Below, piece after piece: positions 1 through 11,520 of a DNA stretch of 64,000 bases. The DNA is from Climacium dendroides (taxonomy: Eukaryota; Streptophyta; Bryopsida; Hypnales; Climaciaceae). Both the position numbers and the translations under genes were made by a program. Below the pieces are notes generated by a model. The model searched no databases and was not told the DNA's origin. It saw only the letters and a list, made by a program, of their open reading frames with translations. How positions within the stretch are numbered: position 1 is the first letter of the stretch; the number at the start of each line of letters is the position of its first letter. Where the stretch lies: NCBI GenBank assembly GCA_950106755.1, contig OX467087.1:22572047-22636046 (forward strand). Reading direction: 5' to 3'.

Positions 1-656
1 GCTACAATTGCGCCATAATTAATCACTGTTACTCACCTCCTCCACAGAATTACATCCCCCCAAGGTGCCGATGCCACGATGGGTTGTTGATCAGGAATGG
101 CTTGCCTCCCACACTTCTGTTCTCTATGTTTGCTACCTTGTGTGGATTGATTTCCATACGATGGCCACATGGGGTCTTGGAACTTACTTAGGGACGCTTT
201 CCCAGGTAGAAACCCTCCCTCACACCCTCACACCCTCACTTGTGGTTGGACAAACGACTGAAATTGAAAGCCTTTCAATGAAAAGCGTCCCTTCCCTCCC
301 TTCCCTTCCCTTTACTTGGTGTGCGCACTTTGATGAATATCCTAATTTTCAGTGGCTTGATCGCAGTGAGGATCCTTGAGCTCCCTGGCAGGCAAGCCGA
401 TTCCCAGTTTCCCACCCCATTGCTTGCTATGACGCACCTGAAGTGTGGGGCCAGTATTTTAGGTGTTTGTTCCATGGCCCAAGTGGATTGGGTTGGTTGA
501 GTGGCAGTTTCTTATTCTTACAAGTTACAACCCATGGAGGAAAGCAACACGGCAGGGCTACATGGCATCTCCACTCTCCAGGAGGACAAAGGACATGCAT
601 GATGGGGAGAGGGGAAAAAAAAAGGAAGCCAAAAAAAAATAGGCAGGGAGGGAGGG
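1..656. other. Intergenic, nothing recognised
   Basis: Short overlapping open frames on both strands lack any family motif or consistent splice pattern. There is a CCCT-rich tract around 290-310. I see no gene or repeat here. Confidence 0.5.
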
Positions 657-888
657 ACCAGGGTGAATTGAACCCCCCTTGCCATTGCCATTGATACCTT
701 GGGAGAACACTGGAATTTTATATTTGCAACACATAGAAAAACTTGGAAGTTCTGAAGCAATCCAAGGCCCCAAATTAGGTGGTTGTCGAGGTGAAGAAAT
801 ATAAAAATACACGGCTCAAAACCGGGGGCAAGGCAAATTTTCAGGTTGTCCCTTGGTTGGGGTAATGAGGGGGTCAATTCTCCCTGGC
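657..888 (-). repeat. Inverted-repeat element, family A, copy 1
   Basis: The ends are imperfect inverted repeats: CCAGGGTGAATTGAACCCCC on the left, and a right end that reads CCAGGGAGAATTGACCCCCT in reverse complement. The interior matches, in reverse orientation, the copies at 6443-6692 and 33752-33956, including a stretch resembling GCAAATA...TTCCAGTGTTTTCTGCAGGGGTAA. It has no coding capacity, so it is a MITE-like non-autonomous element. Target duplications are not clear for this copy. Confidence 0.6.
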
Positions 889-1348
889 GAGGGGGTGAAG
901 TGAACCGAACCCACAAGCAACTGAAGGCGGCAGGCTGAGTGGACCCCCAACTGGAACCAGAAGTCAAATGGAGTGGAGTGGAGTGTCCGGGTGGGATTCC
1001 AATCAACCCACCCAGAGTCCCAGATGCAGGACTGAAGCAAGCAAGCAAGCAAGAGGTGCTAGGAAGGCAGAAACACCTGCCTGCCTAAGGTGCCTAAGCT
1101 TAGTACTGTGTGATATATTATTGTTGAAAAAAAAGGACTACCGGTCCCACTGTCCCAACTCATAAAAGGGACACTTTTGCTGGTCCTCAGTGTCTCAAAG
1201 GTCAAGTGACCCCAATTGGACAATGGGGTGGAATAACAACCCAGAAACGCTAAAGGACGGGGGCCTCGTTGTTGCCGCACACAACATGGCACTCAAGGCT
1301 TCAATGCACCCTCATCTGCTCAGGAATACAAGAGCAGTGAAAAAGAAC

Positions 1349-1716
1349 ATGAGCACAATAGGAGTGAAAAAAAAAAACGTGAGCACAATAGGAGTGAAAA
1401 ACAACAACGTGAGCACAATAGGAGTGAAAAGAAAAAAAACGTGAGCACAATAGGAGTGGAAAAAAAACATGAGCACAATAGGAGTGAAAAGAAAAAAAAC
1501 GTGAGCACAATAGGAGTGGAAAAAAAACATGAGCACAATAGGAGTGAAAAAACAACATGAGCACAATAGAAGTGAAAAAACAACATGAGCACAATAGGAG
1601 TGAAAAAACAACATGAGCACAATAGGAGTAAAAATTAAAAATGAGCACAATAGGAGTAAAAATTAAAAATGAGCACAATAGGAGTAAAAAAAGGAACACG
1701 AGCACAATAGGAGTAG
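1349..1716. repeat. Minisatellite, 26-32 bp unit, 13 copies
   Basis: A constant core TGAGCACAATAGGAGT is followed by a variable A-rich tail, repeated thirteen times. Tails fall into classes (AAAAACAACAACG, AAAAGAAAAAAAACG, AAAAAACAACA, AAAAATTAAAAA) that occur in runs, as expected from local duplication. All three minus-strand frames stay open across the array, giving repetitive Phe/Cys/Val-rich translations that I regard as artefacts of the repeat. Confidence 0.95.
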
Positions 1717-4700
1717 AGGAGTGCTTTAAAAGTTGTAATGTATTGGCACATGGAGCAACCTTCCATCCTATTTGCACGTATTTAGGGTAGCTTTGAAGGA
1801 TGATAGCAAGGGGTACACAATTTAAGTGGACAAATGGCAACTTTTTAACTTGCCTAAGCTAATATATCCTTCCCTCATTCCGTTCAATAGTGTGGTTGCT
1901 CTTATTAGTGAACTCAAGAGAAACACAACTCAAATGGTTTCATAGTTTTTTTGATGCTTTAGTAATATTTTACAAAGTTTCAAAGTTTCTCATATAAAAT
2001 ATCAAAGAAGTTGTCTTCATTTTAGTCCATTTTTAATATTTGAAAAACATTAAATGACACTCATAGGAGTTTCTACTTTAATTAGCTAGGAAGTGGTATT
2101 CATTATTTGAACTTCCATACTAGAAGAACAAGGAATGAAAGATCCACATTAGCTACAAAACTAATAAGATGGGGTGTCCTAAAACTACATTCAATGATGG
2201 TTGCTTGAGTCTATGCAGAGGAAATTAATCCCTGGCAATCTAAGGGGGGGTGCTTTCAAAATGGGATAAAATTGTCAAAAGCTTGAGCAACTTTTTTGCT
2301 CATTTTTTCTTGAGATTAGATATAATGTAACCATATAATATTGAATTTCACATTGAGAGTGAGCACCACAAAAAAAATTCAGATTATTTGAGTGTCCAGT
2401 TTAGGAGATATTTAAGTTTGAAGTTTTATTTGGGTCAATAGAAATACATGGCATCACACTGTGAAGGAGCATATCTTTATAAGAATATTTCAAAATGGTA
2501 CTTTGTTGTGCTTGGTGAAGTTGAGAATGTACATGTACAATTTCACAACATTCCATGCATTTTTCAATTCATGGCGGAGCTTGCAATGCACAGTGATCAA
2601 TGAAATGAGAGTAGAATTTGTAAAAAATAGAATGGGACACTTGTCTTTTCCTTAAACTCTTTGGTTTTGTCCTTTTTGAGATGGGCAAGATTTACATTTT
2701 GTTAGATGACTTTTTGGTCCATGCCCAAACCGCCCTCCCCCAAATTGAGATGTAAACTACACTACATCACTTAACTTTGAAAAATTCCACAAGGCGAAGT
2801 TTAACTCGAAATTTGATGAAACTTCCGCTGTTGGATTCATAATGCAGTCTGTTTTTTAGAATTAGTTTTTATTTTTAAAAAATTTCAAAATTTGAGAATG
2901 GGAAGTAAAAAAAGAGGGTCAGTGACCAAAAAATGGTTGGTGGGGTCATTGGGGTTAACTTGCTCTGGCTCTCATTTCAACACATAATTATTACAACATG
3001 ATTGAACAAGCCTATTGCCGGTCATCTCTTTGATTTTTTTGTGTTAACTTGTCAATGCCATTTACATCTTCACTTTTGCTGAATTTTCAGCACCTCAAAC
3101 ATCTTAACTTTACAAAATAAATTTCCTTTTGGAATGTATTGTAGGAAAATCCAAACCTAGTTGAATAATGTCATATTCAATCTAATTTTCAAATTACCTT
3201 TGCAAATAGGGTTGAAGAGGTTACAATGTATTCCGCATGATCGGTTACCTTGAGTTCATAAAATATAATTTCTTCTTTTAACCTACAGGAGTCCAATTGG
3301 GGATTTTTGAGAACTTAGGCAGACTTGGTTGACTTCATAATTTAACCCCTACTAGTGTGCCCTATTGCCACAGTCAAAATTTTAAAAATTAATTCTAATT
3401 TTTTTAGTTCATAAAAACTTCAAAATTCAATAACTTTCACATTGTAGGTTCAAACACCACAAAACCAAGTCCTTGCACTCCTCTTGGCCAAGAGTTTTTT
3501 GATATTACCAAGCACACAACCGGAGTGACACACAGTCCAAGAGATCTAACCATATTTTAAAAGATGGATATTTCATCTAACAAACGAACAAACAAGCAAA
3601 CAATTTTAATGGATGGATAGTCCCATTGTCCCCTCAGGGAACAAAATGGATTTTGGAAAGGCTCCTATGGTCTCGATATTTGTCATGATTTTCTAATTTT
3701 TTTTTGGTGAAGATAGAAAAATACATTTGCTTTCTGAAAATAAATTTTTAATTTCAATTAGAGATTGGGAGCAAAAGTTACAATTAAAAAGTTCTTTTTT
3801 TAGTTTGGTAGGCAAAAAAAAGACTTCAAAAAAACTTAAGTAAATTTAAAAAAAAAATTGTATATGTTATATTTTTATATGCATGGAAAGCTTTCATTTA
3901 TTTTATTTAGATTTGTTATGTGAATGTTATATACAATCTTGTTTGGGAGGCAATCAGAGCATCTTTTTGAAAAAATAACATATAGGATTCATTTCTAACC
4001 TCAATTATTACAATTTTGAAAAAAAAGTTTGCAAGGTTGAGATCTCTTGCTAAAACAATCTTACCATTGAGATTACTGTATTTCAATTTCATCTTAGAGC
4101 TATTAACAATTTAAATTTTTCTTCAATCTGGAACCTACTTCTACTTAACAACTTTTTAATGAGAGAAAAGTAAGTGTATTTTTTTTCTGAATTTTTTTCC
4201 TAATCTCTGAACTCAATTCTTTATCATATAAAATTCAAAATTCAAAATCGATAAAGCAAAAATTAGAAGTTATGAAGGTTCAAAGCCAAAAAATGTGGTT
4301 GAGCAAGGTACAAAAAAGCTTGATTCCTTCACTTTAAACACCATTATCTTGAAATCTACACAATCAGAATTTGTGAAATTTCTCCCACATATTCTTGTAC
4401 TAGTATAGTACAAGATCCTATGATTAATTATGCAAAAAGAATCATTAATTTTTTTGCTCTTTGTTATAGAAATGGTAGTTTTGAGTGATTTGTTTTATGG
4501 AAAATAGGCCTTTGGAAATTTAGGGGTTAAAAATTTTACATTAATTTTTAATATGATGGATGCTAATCATCCTACTCTACATGTGAAGCTTTGTTCCGCA
4601 TACCTCAAATTAATATAGCAAAAGTCAAAAGTGTTTTTTCAATTTCAATGTCAAATTAGGCACTAAAAATATATTCTATAAAATGACCGATTGATATTTA

Positions 4701-6442
4701 AGGATTGTATCAATTGATACCTACTCAAAAACATTTGAACCATTTAATTTCAACCACCCATTTTAACTAGGTGAAAATTAGGAAGAGTTTTATTTTGTAG
4801 GTATTCCAACAAAGGTAGAAAAACATATGATGTCGTTTCTTACATTCAATTTTTGAAAAATATTAAATTAAAAACAAAAACAATGAATATTGATTGTTAC
4901 TAGAACATTCTCACCATTGGAATTATATTTTCTCAAATTCTTATAAAAATTATTAGTGATTTACTTTTTTCTTTCATCACCACCTTCTACTTTATATTTT
5001 CTTAAAGATGAATATAAAAGATTTATTGGTTAAATTATTTTAAATATATTTTCAAACCATTTTCTAATATATTGAATTAAATGCATAAATTATAGGATAT
5101 AAGAGCTTTTTTAAATGTTGAAAGACAAGACTTTCCCTCTTGGAAGGACTAGGAAAGATTGCATAACTTTGAAGTTTAGGCACATTGAACTTGTAATTGG
5201 TGGGACAACTCCCTAAAATTTTGAAGCAATGTCCTCAAAAATGTTAATCAAAGGATATATCCTACAAATGAATTTGTTAAAAAATAAACTTTGAAGAAGA
5301 TTTTAATTTTGCTTTGGGTATGACTATTTGAAGTAGTTTTGGGCCTTTGAACATGAAAGACCTTTATGGATTAAAAAATAAATATAGATGAAGATTTTAG
5401 CCTTTCTTTGGGAATGAGTTTTTTGAAACAATTTTGGACCTTTAAACATCAAAGAAATTTTTGGGGTTATCCTTCACTTCTAGTAAAAAAGTCCAAATCA
5501 TTTTAATATATTATAATTGACATAATTTTGCTATACACACTACACTTAAAAGCATCACAATAACTTGATTTTTCCACTCAAATTTCGAAATGTGAATCAA
5601 AGTCTATTGAAAAAGATTTATTTTGCAAATGAGAAATATCATAATTTTATTAATCAATTATACAGAGTCAAATTTGGATTAACAATGGACATTTGACTTT
5701 TGTGGAGCAAAAAGTAAAAAAAAGTACTTTGAATTTTTTTTTACAAATGAAGTTTTGACCAAAGCACATCTAATTTTTTGGTCAAGGGTAGAGCTCATTT
5801 AGTAATGTGTTTTTGTTCATTACAAGAAAGGAAAGGGGGATAAATGAAAAAAATTGTTCATATTTGGGATGATTAATTTTACATATCATAAATTTTCTTA
5901 GCTAATTCAAGGTCTCTAAGAGACCAAACTTGATCATATGGTTGTAACAATAAGTCATTATGTTTTCCTTCAAGTACTGAAAAAATGCATAATCATATTA
6001 GCTTAAGCCTTGGCTCAAAATGTGGATGCAAGGTCCTTTGAGGAGGGGGTAGAAAGCTCTTGAAGAACTCATGGGGGAGGAATATTCATCCAAGGGAAAA
6101 ATGTAGGATCATATTATTTATTGTGAATGATAAATTTTGAATTCATATAAAGAATCAAGCCCCTAGTTTACTTATAAGAGACTATGGACTAAATAACCTT
6201 TGAGCCACTAGGAGGTGGCAAGTTGGTTACAAGGCGTACCAACTCTATCCCCAAATGAAAATTCATGTGATCGTTGCCTTTATAGATGAATATCTTGAGA
6301 TTATGAACAATTGTAATTATCTTGCTTGTGGATGAAACACAGTTGAGCAAGCAAATGCACACAAATAGAGTTGGTTACTAAAATTAGAATCTACCTTCCT
6401 TTTTGGAGTCACTTTTTTGCATCCTTCCCCATGCTTGGAGGG
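1717..6442. other. AT-rich intergenic DNA
   Basis: About 4.7 kb of AT-rich sequence with many short A/T runs and no supportable gene. The only structured part I see is one copy of a dispersed repeat at about 3360-3640, listed separately. Confidence 0.6.
3360..3640 (+). repeat. Dispersed repeat R1, copy 1
   Basis: This stretch shares an ordered set of blocks with 19970-20240 and, for its right half, 25720-25860. The blocks are TTCATAAAAACTT, CCAAACACCACAAAA-like, GCACTCCTCTTGGCCAAGAG-like, and AGTCCAAGAGATCTAACC followed by an AACAAAC-rich tail. The copies are strongly diverged. No terminal repeats or target duplications are obvious, so the class is unknown. Confidence 0.55.
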
Positions 6443-6692
6443 TCAGGGAGGATTGATCCATGTATTTCCCAATCAAAGGGTAAATCTAAAAATCACCCCC
6501 TATTTTGTGCTGCTTAAATTTTGTATTTCATCATGTACCCTAGCTAAATTGGAGCCTTTGATTACAAATATGAACTCAGAATTTGCAAATAGTTTATTAT
6601 GTGTGGCAAATAAAAAAATTTCAGTGTTTTCTGCAGGGGTAAAACATGGGGCAATACATGGGGCAATACATGGGTCACTCAATCCTCCCTGG
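6443..6692 (+). repeat. Inverted-repeat element, family A, copy 2
   Basis: The ends TCAGGGAGGATTGATCC and, in reverse complement, CCAGGGAGGATTGA form terminal inverted repeats of an element of about 250 bp. It is flanked by a perfect 14-bp direct repeat, CCATGCTTGGAGGG, at 6429-6442 and 6693-6706, which reads as a target-site duplication. The interior aligns with copies 1 and 3. It lies about 1.9 kb upstream of the MADS-box coding start. Confidence 0.75.
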
Positions 6693-6706
6693 CCATGCTT
6701 GGAGGG

Positions 6707-8263
6707 AGGAGTGCAATTCTCAGTCAGTCTCCCGAAAATGCCCCCCTCCCACAAGGCAAGCTCGTTCAACAACTGTTTCCAAGCATTTCGTGTTCCGAGG
6801 AGGCGCAAAACTTTTAAAAATTCTTGGAATGGAACGGAGTTTCGGTGGGCATCCAATCCCGATTCCCGAGGCCAGAACGGAAGGGAAGGGAACTTGGGCT
6901 GGCTGCACTGAACTGAACTGGTGAACTGTCTCGCGTATGAGTTAGGAGCAGTAGGCATAAAGGAACCAGAAGGAATCCAGGAATGGAACAGAAGATATGA
7001 AAGTAATAAGACAGAAGGGATTTCCCCACCCGACGAACTTCCAACAGTTCGGATGAACAGTTACCGGTAGGACGATGATCACTGGCGTATAAAAGCCAGC
7101 CTCAGGCAGCAGTTCTGGAGAGGAATCAGCTGAGTACTGTAGCAATGCAAGTGGGAGCCTGGCCTGGCACGACCCCAACCAGCTACGAAATCAGACGAAC
7201 AGCTCAACAGAGCAACAACAAAACCAACAACGACAATAACGTAACAAAACCAACAAGAACAACAACGAAACGAAGGAGGCCAAGAGGCGAATGTTCAGAA
7301 CAGGCTAGGCTCGACCCTAACCTAACTTAGTAACTTAGTTATATAAGTATAATCGATTCAATGCATGCATCCAAGCCAGGCAGGAAGCCAGCCTCATCAA
7401 CTTCCCTTTCAGTTGGATGAAGAAGATGATGACAGGGCACGGCAGGCTCTGGCGGGACGCGCGGTCTTCCGGAGAGCACGGCAAGGAATCAGTTTTCGCG
7501 AGTGTGCATTGATTCAGGTATAGTAGGGTGGCGGTGATGTTATTACGGGAGAGACAGACACAGTAGTAAGTGGGTGGGGTGATGAGGGAGAGAACAGAAG
7601 AGGAGGGAGAGACAAGAGTCTGGCTTGGCTTGGCTTGGCTTGGCTGTGGAAAAAAGGGAAAGAAAGGGGAGCTAGTTAAGGAATTGGGGCAGGCGTTGTG
7701 CCTGATGTTCCGCCCCCGAGCCGCCCCTTGTTTGCAGGGACAGCACCAAATCCGCCTGCCACAGAGCCAGTGTTAGTATGGGAGAGAGCGCCGCTTCCTC
7801 TACTTCCTATATAGCGTAAATCTGTCAGACGTCTACGCTTACTGTACGTGAAGGGAAGGAGAGCTTCAATCGGGACGACTCCTCCCCGCTTCGAACTTAA
7901 TACTTATTCGGACAGACGTCGTCTGACGTTTCTCTCGCTCGCTCGCTCTCGCTCTCTCACCTTCACTGGTATGGTAGTGTAGCAGTGTACTATTCTCTTC
8001 CTTCTCCTGACAACATATCATAAGTCCCGCCCCACCAGCTTTTCTCTCCCAGTCAGTAAGTTAGTACGCGTCTGCCTTGCTCTGCTCTTGCCCTTGCCAC
8101 TTGTGACGAAGGTCGAACTTACACTCCCGTGTGGGGCTCGTACGGTTGGTGGCCAGCTGATTGTTGGGGACAACTGCGGAGTGGGAATTGAATTCGAAGC
8201 GCGTCTCTCTCTTTATATCTGGGAGGGGGTGAGATTGGGGTGGGTAATTCGAGGGGGGTATGG
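6707..8263 (+). promoter_or_regulatory. Upstream region and probable 5' leader of the MADS gene
   Basis: GC content rises here compared with the AT-rich DNA to the left. Visible elements are TATA-like sites at 7088-7094 (TATAAAA) and 7808-7813 (TATATA), a four-fold TTGGC repeat near 7623-7645, and a CT/GCTC microsatellite at 7931-7958 of the GAGA type common in plant 5' leaders. A short open frame from 7145 (61 codons) has no recognisable product. The transcription start cannot be fixed from sequence. Confidence 0.4.
7931..7958. repeat. CT/GCTC-rich microsatellite in MADS leader
   Basis: A run of TCTCTCGCTCGCTCGCTCTC type lies about 660 bp before the MADS ATG. (GA/CT)n tracts are common in promoters and leaders of plant regulatory genes and can bind GAGA-type (BBR/BPC) proteins. 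Function here is inferred only. Confidence 0.5.
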
Positions 8264-8617
8264 ATGACGACAGCGTCTGGACAGTACAGAAGTTTAGGAT
8301 TTGCGCTGTCACTCAATTCTAGTTGCGGCGGGACGAGTATCAGGCCGAGTACAGGGTTGACAGAGGACCAGCGAGGAGGACCAGGTAGTAGGAGTAGCAG
8401 TGAAGCTCCAGCTGCTGCAGCAGCAGCCGGTGGACTTGGAGGTGGCGTGGGAGGGGCAGGGCAGTGGGGAGGAGGACGATTGTTACCATTGCCTCCAGAC
8501 AGTGGCTCCTTCGTGTTGGGAAAGGTGGATCCGCTGCAACAGCGACCTGCAGCTGCAGCTCTAGCAGAAGCAGAAGCTGCTGAGCCTGAGCCGGCGTCAC
8601 GACGGAGTACGGGGGTT
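8264..8617 (+). other. In-frame open extension upstream of the MADS start
   Basis: From an ATG at 8264, 118 codons without a stop run straight into the MADS start; the nearest upstream in-frame stop is at 8189-8191. The encoded stretch is low-complexity: poly-Ala ([12 protein letters not shown]), Gly-rich ([16 protein letters not shown]) and Ala/Glu repeats. It could be a real N-terminal extension, as in some AGAMOUS-like proteins, or simply GC-rich leader lacking stops. I favour leader, since the codon pattern looks like GCA/GCT/GGA triplet repeats. Confidence 0.4.
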
Positions 8618-11520
8618 ATGGGTCGCGGGAAAATCGAAATTAAGAAGATTGAGAATCCCACCAGTCGACAGGTCACGTTCTCCAAGCGCCGCGGCGGCTT
8701 GCTCAAGAAGGCGCATGAGCTCGCCGTGTTGTGCGATGCCGAGGTGGCGCTCATCATTTTCTCCAGCACCGGCAAGCTCTTCGAATTCGCCAGCTCCGGA
8801 AGGTTAGTAGTGAGAGGACGATCAGACGGGCACGCAGTCACCACGTCCCCTAGCTGGGATTCATTCATTCATTCATTCATTCGAGCGAGCGAGCGAGCTC
8901 ACCATCAATTATATTGTCCCAATTTTGACACACTAATTTGCTTTTATCAGCTGTCTTCACTCATGAACAATCACACTCCTGATAAATATTTTTCTATATT
9001 CAAGCTATTCCAATCCTTGCTCAATCCCTCCGCTGTCTGGGTCGCGTGCTGTATGTTGATAGCTGCGTCTTTCGGTTATCATGGTTTCGCAGTCACGAAT
9101 TGCAGCAGTTTCTGCGGAGCCTGGTCAGCATTGCTCGTGTGCAACCATAGCCAACCACTGTCCAATAACTTGAGACTCCCGTAACTCTAGACTCCCGAAA
9201 AACTGTCGACAAGGTCGCAAAGGCTAATCTTTGTTAATACCTTGGTAGCTGATTTGGAATTGCAGCTATGAAGCACAGAACTATCTGGTTCAGATGGGAA
9301 GGTGCTGATAGGGTTTTGGGGACCAATAGGGTTTTTGTGTTAGGGTTTAGGATGCAGAAAGCTGCAGAAGGCTGCAGAATTGTTCCTCGGTTGGATGCAG
9401 CAGTGGAAACTGCATGTCCCTCAGACTGGGTTTGAGTCTTTGAGATAGATCGATAATGAGATTCTCCTGAGTCCTGATCCTGGCTTGCCATTGCGATTTG
9501 TCTTGGTTGTGTGTAGCATGCGAGACATTCTTGAGCGATACAGCAAGTGCCCAGATGGAGTTCAGACTGGCGGCAACAGCGACGTACGTCTCATTTCATC
9601 TCTCTTGTTTCTTTTTCATAGCCACATTAGAACCCGTACCATTGGCAAGCAAGCAGTGGACATGAGGAGAAAGAGCATGGTGATATCTATTGTGTCCTTT
9701 TTTAGCCTCACGATGATTGACCCTTGATTGAAGATGATGTAACCAAATACGAAATGTTCGAATGCAATGTCCGTTTCTTTGTATTGATGAAGCGTGTTCT
9801 CGAATCCAACAGTTCATGGGCCGGGAAGTCGTCAAACTACGGCAGCAGTTGGAGCGGTTGCAGCATTCACAGAGGTGAGAGAATTTCGAAGCTTGTCTGA
9901 GCAATTAATCTATTACCGAGTTTTCGTTTTTGGGAGTCTACAAGTGTGTGACTGCTGCTTAGGATGTGGGTGATTTTACCTCCAGGCACATGCTCGGTGA
10001 GGATCTGCAAGTGTTAACGGTGCCCGACCTGCTGCAATTGGAGCAGCAGCTGGACTTGGGTTCGCAAAGAGTACGAGCAAGGAAGGCAAGTGCCAGGTTG
10101 TTAATTAAGATTATATTATGCCTAATCATGCGATGTTCAATGGATTCAGTATTGAATACAAGTCCGCAGAGTCTACCACTTATTGGAGGCACCAAAGGCC
10201 TGTCTATGACCATATGATGTTGTTAGTGGAACTTTTCATTCACTGTGGTCTCAGGACCACAATTCTTCGTAATCTTCTTAACAGAGTGAGATTAGCCCCT
10301 AGCCTAGGATTCAGTACTTCAGATAGTCTGATCAAGCAATACGCGGACTCGTTGAAAATTTTGAATTTTTTTCCAACTCAATCACTCCAATCACAAAGGC
10401 TCCACTCCAAAGTTGAGACTTGGGAGGACCGCACACGCGGGTTTACAGTGTATCACAAGTAATCCATGAACTGAAGGTGATTCATCCACAATTAACGGAT
10501 CTGACAGAATACTGTAGGCAGTCTACCCATATTTAGTATTGTTAGAAACGCCAGTGAGAACTGTAGCTTTCTCTTTGGAACCCAGTATTGACGCACCTAA
10601 TGATTCTCCTCTTGCAGAACCAGCTTTTATTGGAAGAAGTTGAAGAGCTACGCAGAAAGGTATGCTCTTGTTTAAACTGTATTTCTCCAAAGTCACGCTC
10701 TCTTTGGTGCTCCGTCGTTGTTAATTCAACATCCATCCACGTGATGTAAATGGTGGATTCCTTTTGTATTTACAGGAGCAGGACTTACAGGCCGCAAATG
10801 ACGAATTACGTCAGAAGGTACCGGTACACTCTCTTTTTCTTATTTATATCAAACCAGACTATTTATAACCTCAGGACCATTTCTTGCATTCAAAAATGTT
10901 GAAGCTGGATTCTTTTTTCTACTCTACTCGTTACCTTCCTTGAACCTTCCCAATGATTTATTTAGACTCCGATAGATTTGGAAGCCACCATTTTCAGCCC
11001 GCCATTTTATTCCACATACGGGTTTAAATAATCAGTGGAAATTGATATTGTCAAAAAGGAGAAGTATAGAACTACCGTAAATCTATGTAGAATTTATTGT
11101 CTTGACGCGTATCATGGAATCGACTCAATCGAGTATGAAAAAACGAGCACCATGTCGGGCTGTTCGAATTGTAAGATATGTGACACCTGCCAAGAATTGC
11201 GGCTGACTAACAGGGATGGTCTGCTTTTTCTTTTTCTTTATTTATAAATCTAAGTTAATTTGAATGTGTTTTTTTAGTTTTAGTTTTTTTTTGACCCAAC
11301 TGAAGATCGTTTCGTTTTCTTTGTTCAGCTTGCAGACGCCAACAGAATGATAGAAGCGGGTCCACGTGGTGCTTCCTCAGGCAGCCCCCCCGGGGGCCAA
11401 GTTCCCAGCGCGCCAACCCATGAGGCTGGTGGAAGCTCCCAGCAGGCCGTCACTGTGTACCCACCACACCTCAATCTCCGAGAACCTCCGACTTCCCAAA
11501 CCTCATTACATCTGGGGTGA
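8618..11520 (+). CDS. MIKC-type MADS-box transcription factor
   Basis: Seven exons join in phase: 8618-8802, 9517-9583, 9813-9874, 9986-10085, 10618-10659, 10776-10817 and 11329-11520, giving 229 residues. Exons 3-6 (62, 100, 42, 42 nt) match the conserved exon sizes of MIKCc genes. Residues 1-60 are the MADS DNA-binding domain (begins [20 protein letters not shown]; includes [20 protein letters not shown]). The I region contains [10 protein letters not shown]. The K domain runs from about residue 85 ([46 protein letters not shown]). The C region is Ser/Pro/Gly-rich and ends TSQTSLHLG, resembling the LQLG-like end of many MIKC proteins. Such proteins bind CArG boxes as dimers in the nucleus. 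Intron 4 starts with GC. An alternative last exon is possible. The ATG at 8618 is chosen because MADS domains normally start at MGRGK, but the frame is open for 118 codons upstream. The paralogue group cannot be assigned here. Confidence 0.93.

Noticed and set aside
518..1048. 176-codon minus-strand open frame
   Set aside because: It overlaps the family A element and the sequence beside it, and has no family motif.
1349..1716. CRISPR-like array
   Set aside because: The 'spacers' are A-rich tails that recur among units. This is a plant minisatellite, not repeat-spacer DNA.
1301..1840. Long minus-strand open frames of Phe/Cys/Val-rich repeats
   Set aside because: All three frames are open over the minisatellite only because the repeat unit lacks stops; there is no start context, domain or conservation signal.
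6417..6911. 164-codon plus-strand open frame
   Set aside because: Its first half is the inside of a family A element, and similar accidental frames occur over copy 3 at 33629-33937.
8119..8868. 249-codon minus-strand open frame
   Set aside because: Antisense shadow of the MADS first exon and its GC-rich leader.
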